Positions 50,457 through 58,807 of a stretch of 64,000 bases of DNA are shown one piece after another (position 1 is the stretch's first letter; each line of letters starts with the position of its first letter). This DNA comes from a bacterium M00.F.Ca.ET.205.01.1.1. GTDB lineage: Bacteria > Pseudomonadota > Alphaproteobacteria > Rhizobiales > Rhizobiaceae. The position numbers and the translations under genes are program-made. The notes under the pieces were generated by a model that saw only the letters and a program-made list of their open reading frames with translations, was not told where the DNA came from and searched no databases. The DNA lies in NCBI GenBank assembly GCA_004791255.1, contig SRUQ01000012.1:1-64000 (forward strand). The letters run 5' to 3'.

Positions 50457-51458
50457 ATGAAAGCCTTCGTCGTCGACAAATATCAAAAGAAGGGCGCTCT
50501 GCGGCTCGCCGAGATGCCGGAACCCGAGCTGCTGGACAATGATGTCCTGGTCGAAATCCACGCCGCCGGTGTGAACCTTCTCGATTCCAAGCTCCGGAAT
50601 GGCGAGTTCAAACCCATATTGCCCTATCGCCCACCGTTCATCCTGGGCCATGACGTGGCAGGGATCGTCTCCCGGGTCGGATCGAAAGTCCGCAAATTCA
50701 AGCCCGGCGACGAAGTCTATGCGCGGCCGCGCGATGGCCGGATCGGGACGTTCGCCCAATCCATCGCCATGGATGAAGCCGACGTAGCGCTGAAGCCAAA
50801 GAACCTCAGCATGGAAGAAGCCGCCTCGATTCCGCTCGTCGGCCTGACCGCCTGGCAGGTGCTGGTCGAAACAGCCAGACTGAAGAAAGGTCAGAAGGTG
50901 TTTATCCAGGCCGGCTCCGGCGGCGTAGGCACGTTCGCCATCCAACTGGCGAAGCATCTCGGCGTGACAGTCGCGACGACGGCGAGCGCGGCGAATACCG
51001 ATCTGGTGAGAAGTCTCGGAGCCGATATCGTCATCGACTACAAGAAAGAGGATTTCGAGAAAGTCCTGCGCGACTTCGACGTCGTCGTGAACAGCCAGGA
51101 CGCCAAGACGCTCGAAAAATCCCTGCATGTGCTGAAGCCGGGCGGGAAGCTTATTTCCATTTCCGGGCCCCCGGATCCCGAGTTCGCCGGCAAGCAAGGG
51201 CTGAACGTGGTTCTCAAGCTGGCCCTGCGCCTGTTGAGCCGCAGCATACGCAGCAAGGCCAAACGCGCTGGGGTCGGCTATTCATTCCTGTTCATGTGGG
51301 CGCAGGGCGACCAGCTCGGCAAGATCACGTCGCTCATCGAATCCGGCGTCATACGCCCCGTCATGGACCGGACTTTCCCGTTCGAAAAGACCAATGAGGC
51401 ATTGGCCTATGTCGAAACAGGGCGCGCCAAGGGCAAGGTCGTCGTCAAGATCCGCTAG
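50457..51458 (+). CDS. Zinc-free quinone oxidoreductase-type MDR
   Basis: 333 residues of the medium-chain reductase superfamily: N-terminal GroES-like half, VHAAGVNLLDSKLR, GHDVAGIVSRVG, and cofactor motif AGSGGVGTFAIQLAKHLG. No catalytic or structural zinc cysteines, so QOR-like; reduces quinones or enones with NAD(P)H. 108 bp after the SDR; probable shared TetR regulation and detoxification role. Confidence 0.92.
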   Translation: MKAFVVDKYQKKGALRLAEMPEPELLDNDVLVEIHAAGVNLLDSKLRNGEFKPILPYRPPFILGHDVAGIVSRVGSKVRKFKPGDEVYARPRDGRIGTFAQSIAMDEADVALKPKNLSMEEAASIPLVGLTAWQVLVETARLKKGQKVFIQAGSGGVGTFAIQLAKHLGVTVATTASAANTDLVRSLGADIVIDYKKEDFEKVLRDFDVVVNSQDAKTLEKSLHVLKPGGKLISISGPPDPEFAGKQGLNVVLKLALRLLSRSIRSKAKRAGVGYSFLFMWAQGDQLGKITSLIESGVIRPVMDRTFPFEKTNEALAYVETGRAKGKVVVKIR

Positions 51459-51507
51459 AGCCTCGCACAGCCTTGCATAGTTAACGAGGAGGGTCCGCCG
51501 GCGGATA

Positions 51508-52185
51508 TCAGCCGGAGTCACCACCGGCGGGCGCCGTCTCGATCTCCTGCAGGTAAAACGCCTTGCTCGGCTGCAGATGGTCGACGCAGAGCTGCGCCAG
51601 CACCCAGTTGTCCCGGCGCTTCATCGCCTCGATCATCATCAGGTGGTGTTGGCGCGAGATGTCGAGCTTTTCCTTGTCGGCCAGCGAATTGGCCCGCACC
51701 GGCAGGCTGAGCCGCATGTAATGCTCGATCGAGGACACCAGATAGGCGTTGCCGCAGGCCGAGAACATGGTCAGGTGGAAACGGTCGTTGGCTTCGTGGA
51801 TGCCGCGCAGGAAGCCTGAGTCGACATGGCCGCAGTAGACCTGGTGAATCCCCATCAGCTCGGTGATCAGCGCCTCGCTTGCCGGGAGGCGGATCATCAG
51901 CGCCGCCTGGCGCTGCAGCATTTCGCGCACTTCGTAGATCTGCCGCACTTCCTCGGGTGACAGCCGCCGCACCATGGCGCCCTTGTTGCGCTCGCGGGTG
52001 GCGACGCCGAGTTTTTCGAGTTGGTAGAGCGCCTGGCGGATGGTATGGCGCGAGACCGGGAAGCGGGCCAGAAGCACGTCCTCGACCAGGCGCGTGCCGG
52101 GCGCCAGCCGGCCGAAGATGATGTCCTCCTCCAGCGCGTGCACGATATCGGCTTCCTTGCCGCCATAGTCGACCGTGCTGAGCAT
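51508..52185 (-). CDS. GntR-family regulator (FCD domain)
   Basis: 225 residues: winged helix (LEEDIIFGRLAPGTRLVEDVLLARFPVSRHTIRQALYQL) in the first 75 and an all-helical FCD domain (REMLQRQAALMIRLP...) with metal-binding His/Asp candidates (HLTMFSACGN, RQHHLMMIEA, LCVDHLQ). Co-directional with the RiPP-like gene, hydroxyacid dehydrogenase and flavoprotein upstream, so may control that cluster. ATG after AAGGGTTCGGC. Confidence 0.92.
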   Translation of the reverse strand: MLSTVDYGGKEADIVHALEEDIIFGRLAPGTRLVEDVLLARFPVSRHTIRQALYQLEKLGVATRERNKGAMVRRLSPEEVRQIYEVREMLQRQAALMIRLPASEALITELMGIHQVYCGHVDSGFLRGIHEANDRFHLTMFSACGNAYLVSSIEHYMRLSLPVRANSLADKEKLDISRQHHLMMIEAMKRRDNWVLAQLCVDHLQPSKAFYLQEIETAPAGGDSG

Positions 52186-52283
52186 GCCGAACCCTTGTTG
52201 TTCCCCCGTGCAGTCTAGCCCGGATTTCCGCGATATCGCCGACTATTTCCTGGAATTGCTTTGGCGGGTGTGGGGGCGAATGA

Positions 52284-52385
52284 TCAGCCGGCCGGACCGG
52301 TCGGCCCTGAGGCCGCTTGCTGCGCCGTCACGACAGACAGTTTCTGGCGCTTGTCCAGCGTTGGCTTCTCATAGGTCTTCGGCAT
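52284..52385 (-). CDS. RiPP-precursor-like peptide with lasso-type leader (33 aa)
   Basis: A tiny gene with a strong ribosome binding site (GGAGGAGG) before ATG 52385. The peptide is 33 residues. Its leader MPKTYEKPTLDKRQKLSVVT carries Tyr5-x-x-Pro8-x-Leu10 and Thr20, the YxxPxL...T pattern that lasso-peptide RRE proteins recognise. The remaining 13 residues (AQQAASGPTGPAG) have no Gly1/Asp-or-Glu ring pattern, so it is not a classical lasso core. Similar short peptides are annotated in Mesorhizobium as putative RiPP precursors. No maturation B/C proteins lie nearby. Confidence 0.65.
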   Translation of the reverse strand: MPKTYEKPTLDKRQKLSVVTAQQAASGPTGPAG

Positions 52386-52488
52386 CGGGCCTCCTCCGTC
52401 AGGCGTTCTGACTGGTGCGCAGGGTCGTGGGAGAGGGCGGCTTTGTCAAGCAACGCCCGATGGGGTCCACAAGCAGGATCCGTCGCCG

Positions 52489-53520
52489 TCAGTTCTTGTC
52501 TACGGGCCTCGAGCGCATGCGAGACACCGTCTCGCGCTCGGCGCGCTTGGAGCGCAGCGGCGGCAGGCCGCGGTCGATCAGCTCCATATCCTCCAGCACC
52601 ATATCGCCCATGCGCTTGAACGCGATGTCGAGCGCGCCGGCGCGGTGGGCGGAGCGCAGGAAGCCCGGCAAGGTGCGAACCGGATGGTCGCTTGCAAGCG
52701 GCTCTTCCGGAAAGACGTCGCTGGCGGCGACGATGTGACCGCTCTTCACCGCCGCCATCAGGGCCGAGAAGTCGACGACGCCGGCGCGGCTGAGCAGGAT
52801 GAAGGCGGCGCCCTTGCGCATTTTCGCAAAGGCATCGGCGCCGAGAAAACCCTGGTTCTCCGAGGTCACCGAGGCGACGACGAAGACGTAGTCGCTGCTC
52901 GACAATACCTCGTCCAGCGAAGCCGGCTGGACGCCGTTGTCGATCAGGATCGACGGCGGCAGCCAGGGGTCGAACACTTTCGCGCGCGTGCGAAAGCCCG
53001 AAAGCAGGCGATTCAGCGCCCGGCCGAGATCGCCGAAGCCGATGATGCCGACATCGGCGCCCGACAAAAGCCGCGCCGACTGGTTGCCGTCGCCGCCCCA
53101 CAACTCCTTGCCCTGCCGGAAGGCGAGGTCGGCATCGACGATGTCACGCGCAAGGTTGAGCGCCATGGCAAGACCAAGCTCGGCCACCGGCTCGGCGAAG
53201 ACCAGGCCAGTGGTGACGACATGGATGCCGCGCGCGAACAGCGTGTCGTAGGGCATGTTGTTGAGAAGGTTGGTCTCGACGTTGAAGACGCAGCGCAGCG
53301 CCTTCAACGCTTCAAGCGTCTCCGGTGAGATCGGTGGCTGGCCGACGATGTAGCGGGCTTCCGCAAGTACATCGGCAGGCAGCCTGGCGACGCCATCCGG
53401 CGTGGTCTCGACGACGCGGTAGTTCGTCTTGAGCCGCGCCAGTTGCTGCGGCGTGAAGACCAGCTCGAGCGTGCGCGGTTCGGGCGCGCTGATCACCAGC
53501 GGCAAGGCATTGTTCGGCAT
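52489..53520 (-). CDS. D-isomer-specific 2-hydroxyacid dehydrogenase
   Basis: 343 residues: catalytic domain halves with a central NAD-binding fold (GADVGIIGFGDLGRALNRLL), Arg in SVTSENQGFL region, and His in LRSAHRAGALD. It reduces or oxidises a 2-keto/2-hydroxy acid with NAD(P). The last residues are Arg-rich (RSKRAERETVSRMRSRP), an unusual basic tail. Lies 64 bp from the flavoprotein gene in the same direction. Confidence 0.9.
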   Translation of the reverse strand: MPNNALPLVISAPEPRTLELVFTPQQLARLKTNYRVVETTPDGVARLPADVLAEARYIVGQPPISPETLEALKALRCVFNVETNLLNNMPYDTLFARGIHVVTTGLVFAEPVAELGLAMALNLARDIVDADLAFRQGKELWGGDGNQSARLLSGADVGIIGFGDLGRALNRLLSGFRTRAKVFDPWLPPSILIDNGVQPASLDEVLSSSDYVFVVASVTSENQGFLGADAFAKMRKGAAFILLSRAGVVDFSALMAAVKSGHIVAASDVFPEEPLASDHPVRTLPGFLRSAHRAGALDIAFKRMGDMVLEDMELIDRGLPPLRSKRAERETVSRMRSRPVDKN

Positions 53521-53584
53521 GACGGTTCCTCCCGGCGCGATCCGCGCGCGTGTTTTGTCGCTAGAGTACCGCCGATGGAACCAG

Positions 53585-54769
53585 TCACGCCATCCTGGGC
53601 GTCCGCCGCTGTCCGAAATCCTTCATCCTGCGGGCGATGATCATCAGCCGGCGCGCGGTGTTGTTGCGCAGGCGGCGCATGCGCCATTCCAATCCCGTCT
53701 CGGTGGTGATCTGCTTGGCATATATGCTCACACGCATGCCGGCCTCATCGGACGTTACCTTAACCGGGTCGTCGTAGAAGGCGCAGATCTTGTCCGCGCT
53801 CATCCCTGGGGTTTCCAGCCAGCGCGGAATGTGGACCGAGCAGAGCTGCTCGACATCGATCATGACCCGCCCGATGCCGACGCCTGGTGTCGGGCATGTC
53901 GTCCAGAACGCGTCGCCGACGAAAACGACGCCCGGGCGGCGATGGCCCTGCGTCGTCGCCAGGTTGACCTGCCTGACCTCGACCGGTCCGGCCAACTCGA
54001 AATTGCCGCACTGCGCCGATATTTCCGGCATCAGTTCGCACAGCATCTTTTGCGGATTCTCGCGGAAATCCCGCGTCCATTGTTCGGCCACGGTGCGATA
54101 GACGAACATGTTGGCCCGCATCTTGTTGCCGAGCGGGAATACGGTGAGATAGGCGACGCGGTCCGCCGCCCGCTTGCCGTAGCAGGTGACGGCCGGATAG
54201 GCGAAGTCACGCGGCGGGACGGCGAGATCGAAACCTATCGACAGCGAGTGCGCCTTCGACAATTCGACGCGCTCGACGCCGATGGCGCGGCGGACCGCTT
54301 CGCTGTAGCCGGTGGCCACGACCAGCAGGCGGGCGGTGATGACCGTACCGTCGGTGAGCACCAGCCGCTGCAGGTCCGGCCCGGTCGAAACGTCGGCAAC
54401 CTTTCCGACCGTCAGTGGCACCTGCGGCGGCAGGGCGTCGCGCAGGCCGTTGATCAAGGCGCCGTAGGAAAACGTGTATTCCCATTTCTGCTCGCGCGCG
54501 AACAATTGGCCGAGACGAAAGACGTGGATGTCGGTCATGGAGGTGACGAGCCGCATGACCGTCTCTTCGAGGTCGAGCCTGCCGAAGAGCTGCATCTGGT
54601 CGGCGCCGATCTTCTCGGCCCGGAACTCGTCGTGATGGACGCGGTGCGGATCGATCAGAGCCACCTTGCGCCCGGCTTTTCCCAGCACGGTTGCCATGGT
54701 GGTGCCTGCCATTCCAGCGCCGACGATCGCCACGTCGACTTCGGCCGGGCCAGTCTCGGCGGTGGTCAT
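53585..54769 (-). CDS. FAD-dependent oxidoreductase, PHBH-fold
   Basis: 394 residues: FAD motif VAIVGAGMAGTTMATVLGKAG and IDPHR near residue 40, second FAD motif GVVFVGDAFWTTCPTPGVGIGRVM, a layout of single-component flavin monooxygenases or halogenase-like enzymes. Basic C-terminus (RRMKDFGQRRTPRMA). ATG 54769 after AAGGGTA; upstream ATG/GTG are in frame. Substrate unknown. Preceded by two stacked palindromes (54796-54823). Confidence 0.85.
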   Translation of the reverse strand: MTTAETGPAEVDVAIVGAGMAGTTMATVLGKAGRKVALIDPHRVHHDEFRAEKIGADQMQLFGRLDLEETVMRLVTSMTDIHVFRLGQLFAREQKWEYTFSYGALINGLRDALPPQVPLTVGKVADVSTGPDLQRLVLTDGTVITARLLVVATGYSEAVRRAIGVERVELSKAHSLSIGFDLAVPPRDFAYPAVTCYGKRAADRVAYLTVFPLGNKMRANMFVYRTVAEQWTRDFRENPQKMLCELMPEISAQCGNFELAGPVEVRQVNLATTQGHRRPGVVFVGDAFWTTCPTPGVGIGRVMIDVEQLCSVHIPRWLETPGMSADKICAFYDDPVKVTSDEAGMRVSIYAKQITTETGLEWRMRRLRNNTARRLMIIARRMKDFGQRRTPRMA

Positions 54770-54795
54770 TTCACTACCCTTATCCATTTCCTGTT

Positions 54796-54823
54796 CCACA
54801 ATCTGTGGTGGAAGATATCTTCC
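54796..54823. promoter_or_regulatory. Stacked palindromes upstream of the flavoprotein gene
   Basis: CCACA-ATC-TGTGG (54796-54808) directly followed by the perfect 14-bp palindrome GGAAGATATCTTCC (54810-54823), 27-54 bp before the start codon. Candidate operator; regulator unknown, possibly the GntR protein of the cluster. Confidence 0.55.
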
Positions 54824-54881
54824 AGGCCTGAATCAACCTCAAGCAACCTGCGCGCGTGCCTGGTGGAAACACTTGTTTACC

Positions 54882-56381
54882 TTAACGCCGGTCCCGTTGC
54901 TTCCAGCGCGGCGCGGTCGCCGAACCGTCGATGAATTCCAGGCCGCCCGCCTCGTTGAGCGTGTGCAGCTTGCGCCCGTTCCATAGCGCCCCAGGCGTTA
55001 AGATCGTCTCCACAACCTGTTCCATGCCGTTCAAATCCAGGTGAGTGACGCGTGCGATGCCAAGGGCAGCGCCGTAGCTCCTGCGGCAGTCCTGCACCGG
55101 CCGCAGCAGTTCACCGCCGCGAACGACCATGCGTCCCGCCGGCCGCGCCGAGGCGATGTCGATCAGCACCGGGTTCCTGGGATGCGGCGTCCACGGCCCG
55201 CGAAAGTCGGGCGCCGACCACAGATGCAGCGCGTCGGAGAAGGCGCCGCCGCCGTCGCGCACGGTGGCGAACAGCCACCAGCGGCCGCCGTGTTCGACCA
55301 GCGTGGCGTCGCTGGCGACGATGTCGGACAAAAGCGTCGCTTCCTTGACCCATCCGCCGGGGAAGGCGGTGGCGCGGTAGAGGTCGACGGTCTTGTTGGC
55401 GCAGCTTTCCGGCACCATCCAGACCTCGCCGTCGCGCTCGAAGACGAACGGGTAGGAGAGATGATAGGGCAGGTCCAGCACCGGCTCCGGTCGGCCGATC
55501 GGACCGGTCGGGCCGAACGGAACCGCCGACAGGATCGCCTTGCCGGTCCGGTGGATATAGTCCTCGACGAACAGCGTCACCTGGCCGCGATACAGGATCG
55601 GGAACGGGTCGGCATAGAAGCGGCTGCCATCGTCGGGCAGCTCCTGCCAGCCAGACGCCGGATGGGCCCGCAGATCGTAGAGGTCGCGGCCATTGGTCTG
55701 CCGCCAGCCGACCTTCCAGTGCGGGGCGTTGTAGCAGAGATGGTAGATCTTCTGGACGATGCGCCGCGCCAGCGCCTTGGCGCCCCTGATGCCGAGCTTT
55801 GCGGCAGACGGCATCGCCGGCTCGTTATTGCCGGGCGGCTCGGGCAGCACCGGCAGGGCGCCACGCGCCGCACCGGTTACCGCCGCGACGACCAGGCTCA
55901 CCGTGCGCGCCAGCATGTCCTGGAAGGAGGCGAGGGCGATGCCGCCATATTCGGTTCCCAGCCGCGCTTCGGCCACAGTGGCGCCGCCCTCCTCGATGCG
56001 GGCAAGCGGCGTCTGTCCGTCGAGGATCAAGGTCAGCAGCGCCGCCTCGCCGCAGGCGCTCGCATAGGCGACGCGCCAGACACGCTTGCCGGCGGGCTCG
56101 ACGTCGCCGCAAAGGTCGATCACCAGGTCAGGCGAAGCCGGCGGCGTGCTCCTGTAGGGCGCCAGCGCTGATGGTGTCTCGCGCTGGGCCAGCCCGTTTC
56201 GATCCAGGCCATGGATGGTCGTCTCAAGCTGGAACAGGGCCTCGGCGCTGCTCGGGATGCCGCCCCCGGCCGGCCGCGCATCGGCGAACACCGTCACGCC
56301 CGGGAGCGCGGCCAGGCGTTGCAGCAGAACGACATGGAAGGCACGGAGGCAGTCGCTATCCAGGCGTACGCTCACCTGCAT
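54882..56381 (-). CDS. Beta-propeller glycan transferase-like protein
   Basis: 499 residues: N-terminal region with formyltransferase-like style (RLDSDCLRAFHVVLLQRLAAL...), then a C-terminal propeller-like domain with repeated SRFYADPFPILYRGQVTLFVEDY, GEVWMVPESCANKTVDLY, HGGRWWLFATVRDGG blocks as in the GIPC glucosaminyltransferase/GH43-like family found in polysaccharide loci. Divergent from the GumC-like gene, so part of the exopolysaccharide cluster. ATG 56381 chosen, weak ribosome binding site. Confidence 0.75.
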   Translation of the reverse strand: MQVSVRLDSDCLRAFHVVLLQRLAALPGVTVFADARPAGGGIPSSAEALFQLETTIHGLDRNGLAQRETPSALAPYRSTPPASPDLVIDLCGDVEPAGKRVWRVAYASACGEAALLTLILDGQTPLARIEEGGATVAEARLGTEYGGIALASFQDMLARTVSLVVAAVTGAARGALPVLPEPPGNNEPAMPSAAKLGIRGAKALARRIVQKIYHLCYNAPHWKVGWRQTNGRDLYDLRAHPASGWQELPDDGSRFYADPFPILYRGQVTLFVEDYIHRTGKAILSAVPFGPTGPIGRPEPVLDLPYHLSYPFVFERDGEVWMVPESCANKTVDLYRATAFPGGWVKEATLLSDIVASDATLVEHGGRWWLFATVRDGGGAFSDALHLWSAPDFRGPWTPHPRNPVLIDIASARPAGRMVVRGGELLRPVQDCRRSYGAALGIARVTHLDLNGMEQVVETILTPGALWNGRKLHTLNEAGGLEFIDGSATAPRWKQRDRR

Positions 56382-56676
56382 GAGGCACACTCAGCAATCA
56401 GGATCTGGTGCTTGAAAGTCGGGCACGGGGAAAAACTATCCGGACATGAGGGATCGCCGGACCGGCCGGCCTGGTCGAAATGTTGCCCCATCTGCGTCCG
56501 TCTCCTGCTCGCCAGCGCCGCGCCAACACTTTCGATACTGCTTACATACGCAAACTTCGTGCCATAAATCAGAAGAGCTGCGAACATAATTAACAATGTT
56601 TTAACAGTTGCAGGAATAGCTAGATCAACGCCGCAATTTCGTCTTGCAGGCCGATGAAGTGTTGTCGGAGCGACCC
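56382..56676. other. Divergent promoter region of the polysaccharide cluster
   Basis: 295 bp without a gene, AT-richer toward the right (TTAACAATGTTTTAACAGTTG around 56590-56612). It should contain the promoters of the transferase gene and of the GumC-like gene. No clear operator dyad was found apart from AACAATGTT. Confidence 0.5.
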
Positions 56677-58806
56677 TTGCAATCATCCCTGCTCTCGATG
56701 CCGCAACAATCCTCTCCGGAGGCGGTCCAGTACTCCCCGGAGGTCGGGCCGGCGCCGTCCTACGCCCCATCGAGCGTCGAGCTGGGTGACCTGAAGCGCA
56801 TACTGGTACGCCGCCGCCTGCTGATCTTCGGCATCGCGCTGCTGCTGGCCCTTGCCGCTCTGCTCTACGGCCTGTTCACGCCCGCGCTCTACAGTTCGGT
56901 GGCGGAGATCATCATCGATCCGCAGGATCTGCAGGTGGTCAACAACGACGTCAACCCGAGCAAGGTGCCGCCCGACGGCGGCATCACCCAGGTGGAAAGC
57001 CAGGTCGCCGTCGTCCAGTCGACGGGCGTGCTGCTGCGCGCCATCGCGGCGACCAACCTGACCGAGGATCCGGATTTCAACGGGCAGGGCCTGGTCTCGC
57101 GCCTGCTTGGCGGTCTGTTGGGCTCCGGTTCTGCCGAGACCGACAACACGGCCAAGACGCTGGATGCGCTACGCCGGCGCCTCGCGGTGAAGCGGGCCGA
57201 CAAGGTGCTGGTCATCGATGTGATCGTCACCACCAAGAACGCCAAGACGGCGGCGAAGGTGGCCCAGGCCATAGCGGAGGCCTATCTGGCCGATCAGGCC
57301 GCCGCGCGCGCGCAAGCCGCGACCGACGCCTCGAAGTCGATCACCGCGCGGCTGGACGAGCAGCGCAAGCGCGTGCAGCAGGCTGAGAACGCCGTCGAGG
57401 CCTACAAGTCCGCCAACAACATGGTGATGGCGGCGGGCAATCTGGTCAGCGACCAGGAACTGACCGAGATCAACACGCAGCTTTCGGCCGCGCAAAGCCG
57501 CACCGCGGCACTCAAGGCCCAGGTCGACCAGTTGCGCAGGTCGGGCGGCGCGCCCGATGCGACCTCGGAGGCAATGCGCTCTTCGGTGATTTCGAGCCTG
57601 CGGGCGCAGGAAGCGACGCTCGTCGACCAGGTCTCGCAGTTCGGCACGGAACTCGGGCCGCGCCATCCCTCGATGATCGCTGCGCAGCAGCAGCTGCGCG
57701 ACACGCGCGCGCTCATTGCGCGCGAACTCGCCCGCATCGCCAGCGCCGCCGAGACCGACTACGAGCGGGCGCTGGCCAACCAGCAGGCGCTGGAAGCCAA
57801 GGTCGCCGGCATGAAGAGCAAGTCGCTCGACACCGACCAGGCCTCGGTCAAGCTGCGTGAATTGCAACGCGATCTGGAGGCCGTACGCTCAGTCTATGCC
57901 ACCTATCTGCAGCGAGCGCAGGAAACGCGCGAGCAGGTCAATGTCGACAGCACCAATGCGCGCATCATCTCCGATGCCATGCCGGCCCTGAAGAAGAGCT
58001 GGCCGCCGTTGCTGCTCCTGGTCTTTGGCGCCTTCTTCGGCGGGCTGGGGCTCGGCACCGGTCTGGCGCTGATCGCTGAATATGCCTCGCCGACGGTGCT
58101 TTCGAGCGGCCAGATGCAGTCGGCCATCGAGGCGCCGGTACTGGCCGTGCTGCCGGGCAAGTCGGCCACGCGGCGCCGCTGGTGGCCCTTCGGCAGTGCT
58201 GCCGTGCCGGCAGCCCAGAAAACGGACGCCGTCGCCGGGCTGGCGCTGAGGCGCATGTTCTCTTCCGGCAGGCGGCCACCGAACTGGCCGCTGGTGCCTT
58301 CGATCCTGGTAACGTCGCCAACCGAGGACGGCGCCGCACGGGGGCGGGTAGCGCGGCTGCTCGCCAATGCAGCGGCCGCCAGGGGCAGCCGCGTGCTGTT
58401 CATCGACATCAGTGCCGGCAACGACCAGAAGGAGCCTCAGCCCGGCGTGCTCGACGTGCTGCGCGGCGAATATGCCTTCCAGGCTGTCAGCCGCCAGCAG
58501 CCAGGCAGCAATGTCGCGCTGTTGGGCCGGGGCCGCCCGACAGCGGTCTTCCAGGAGGCGCAAGGCGTCTTCTACGCGCAGCACATGCTGGCCGAGGCGC
58601 GCCGCAATTTCGAACTCGTCATCGTCGACGGCGGTGCGCTGATCGACAATCTCAACGCCTCGCCGCTGGTCGCCATGGTCGACGAGATCCTGCTCGTGGC
58701 CACACTGAACTCGACGCCGATGCGCGATGTCACGGCAACTTCGCAAGCCATTTCCGTGATGGGGCGGCTGCCGACAGGCGCCTTGCTGGTCGACGAGGCA
58801 GCCTGA
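56677..58806 (+). CDS. Wzz/GumC polysaccharide co-polymerase with degenerate kinase domain
   Basis: About 709 residues: helix 1 (LLIFGIALLLALAALLYGLF), Wzz domain, a long coiled coil (about residues 205-420), helix 2 (WPPLLLLVFGAFFGGLGLG) and a BY-kinase-like C-terminal domain. The Walker A position reads SPTEDGAARGRVA, without the Lys-Ser/Thr, Walker A' is VLFIDIS and there is no Tyr-rich tail, so tyrosine autokinase activity is not expected. It sets chain length in exopolysaccharide assembly. Start set at TTG 56677 (GGAG six bases upstream); TTG 56644 and ATG 56698 are alternatives. Confidence 0.88.
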   Translation: MQSSLLSMPQQSSPEAVQYSPEVGPAPSYAPSSVELGDLKRILVRRRLLIFGIALLLALAALLYGLFTPALYSSVAEIIIDPQDLQVVNNDVNPSKVPPDGGITQVESQVAVVQSTGVLLRAIAATNLTEDPDFNGQGLVSRLLGGLLGSGSAETDNTAKTLDALRRRLAVKRADKVLVIDVIVTTKNAKTAAKVAQAIAEAYLADQAAARAQAATDASKSITARLDEQRKRVQQAENAVEAYKSANNMVMAAGNLVSDQELTEINTQLSAAQSRTAALKAQVDQLRRSGGAPDATSEAMRSSVISSLRAQEATLVDQVSQFGTELGPRHPSMIAAQQQLRDTRALIARELARIASAAETDYERALANQQALEAKVAGMKSKSLDTDQASVKLRELQRDLEAVRSVYATYLQRAQETREQVNVDSTNARIISDAMPALKKSWPPLLLLVFGAFFGGLGLGTGLALIAEYASPTVLSSGQMQSAIEAPVLAVLPGKSATRRRWWPFGSAAVPAAQKTDAVAGLALRRMFSSGRRPPNWPLVPSILVTSPTEDGAARGRVARLLANAAAARGSRVLFIDISAGNDQKEPQPGVLDVLRGEYAFQAVSRQQPGSNVALLGRGRPTAVFQEAQGVFYAQHMLAEARRNFELVIVDGGALIDNLNASPLVAMVDEILLVATLNSTPMRDVTATSQAISVMGRLPTGALLVDEAA

Positions 58807-58807
58807 C

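Noticed and set aside
51459..54881. A complete lasso-peptide biosynthetic cluster
   Set aside because: Only a leader-like peptide gene is present; no RRE, transglutaminase-like or asparagine-synthetase-like gene and no ring-forming core residues.
53429..54934. Long plus-strand frame opposite the flavoprotein and hydroxyacid dehydrogenase genes
   Set aside because: Antisense shadow; composition is His/Arg/Asp/Gly-rich and no family pattern is present.
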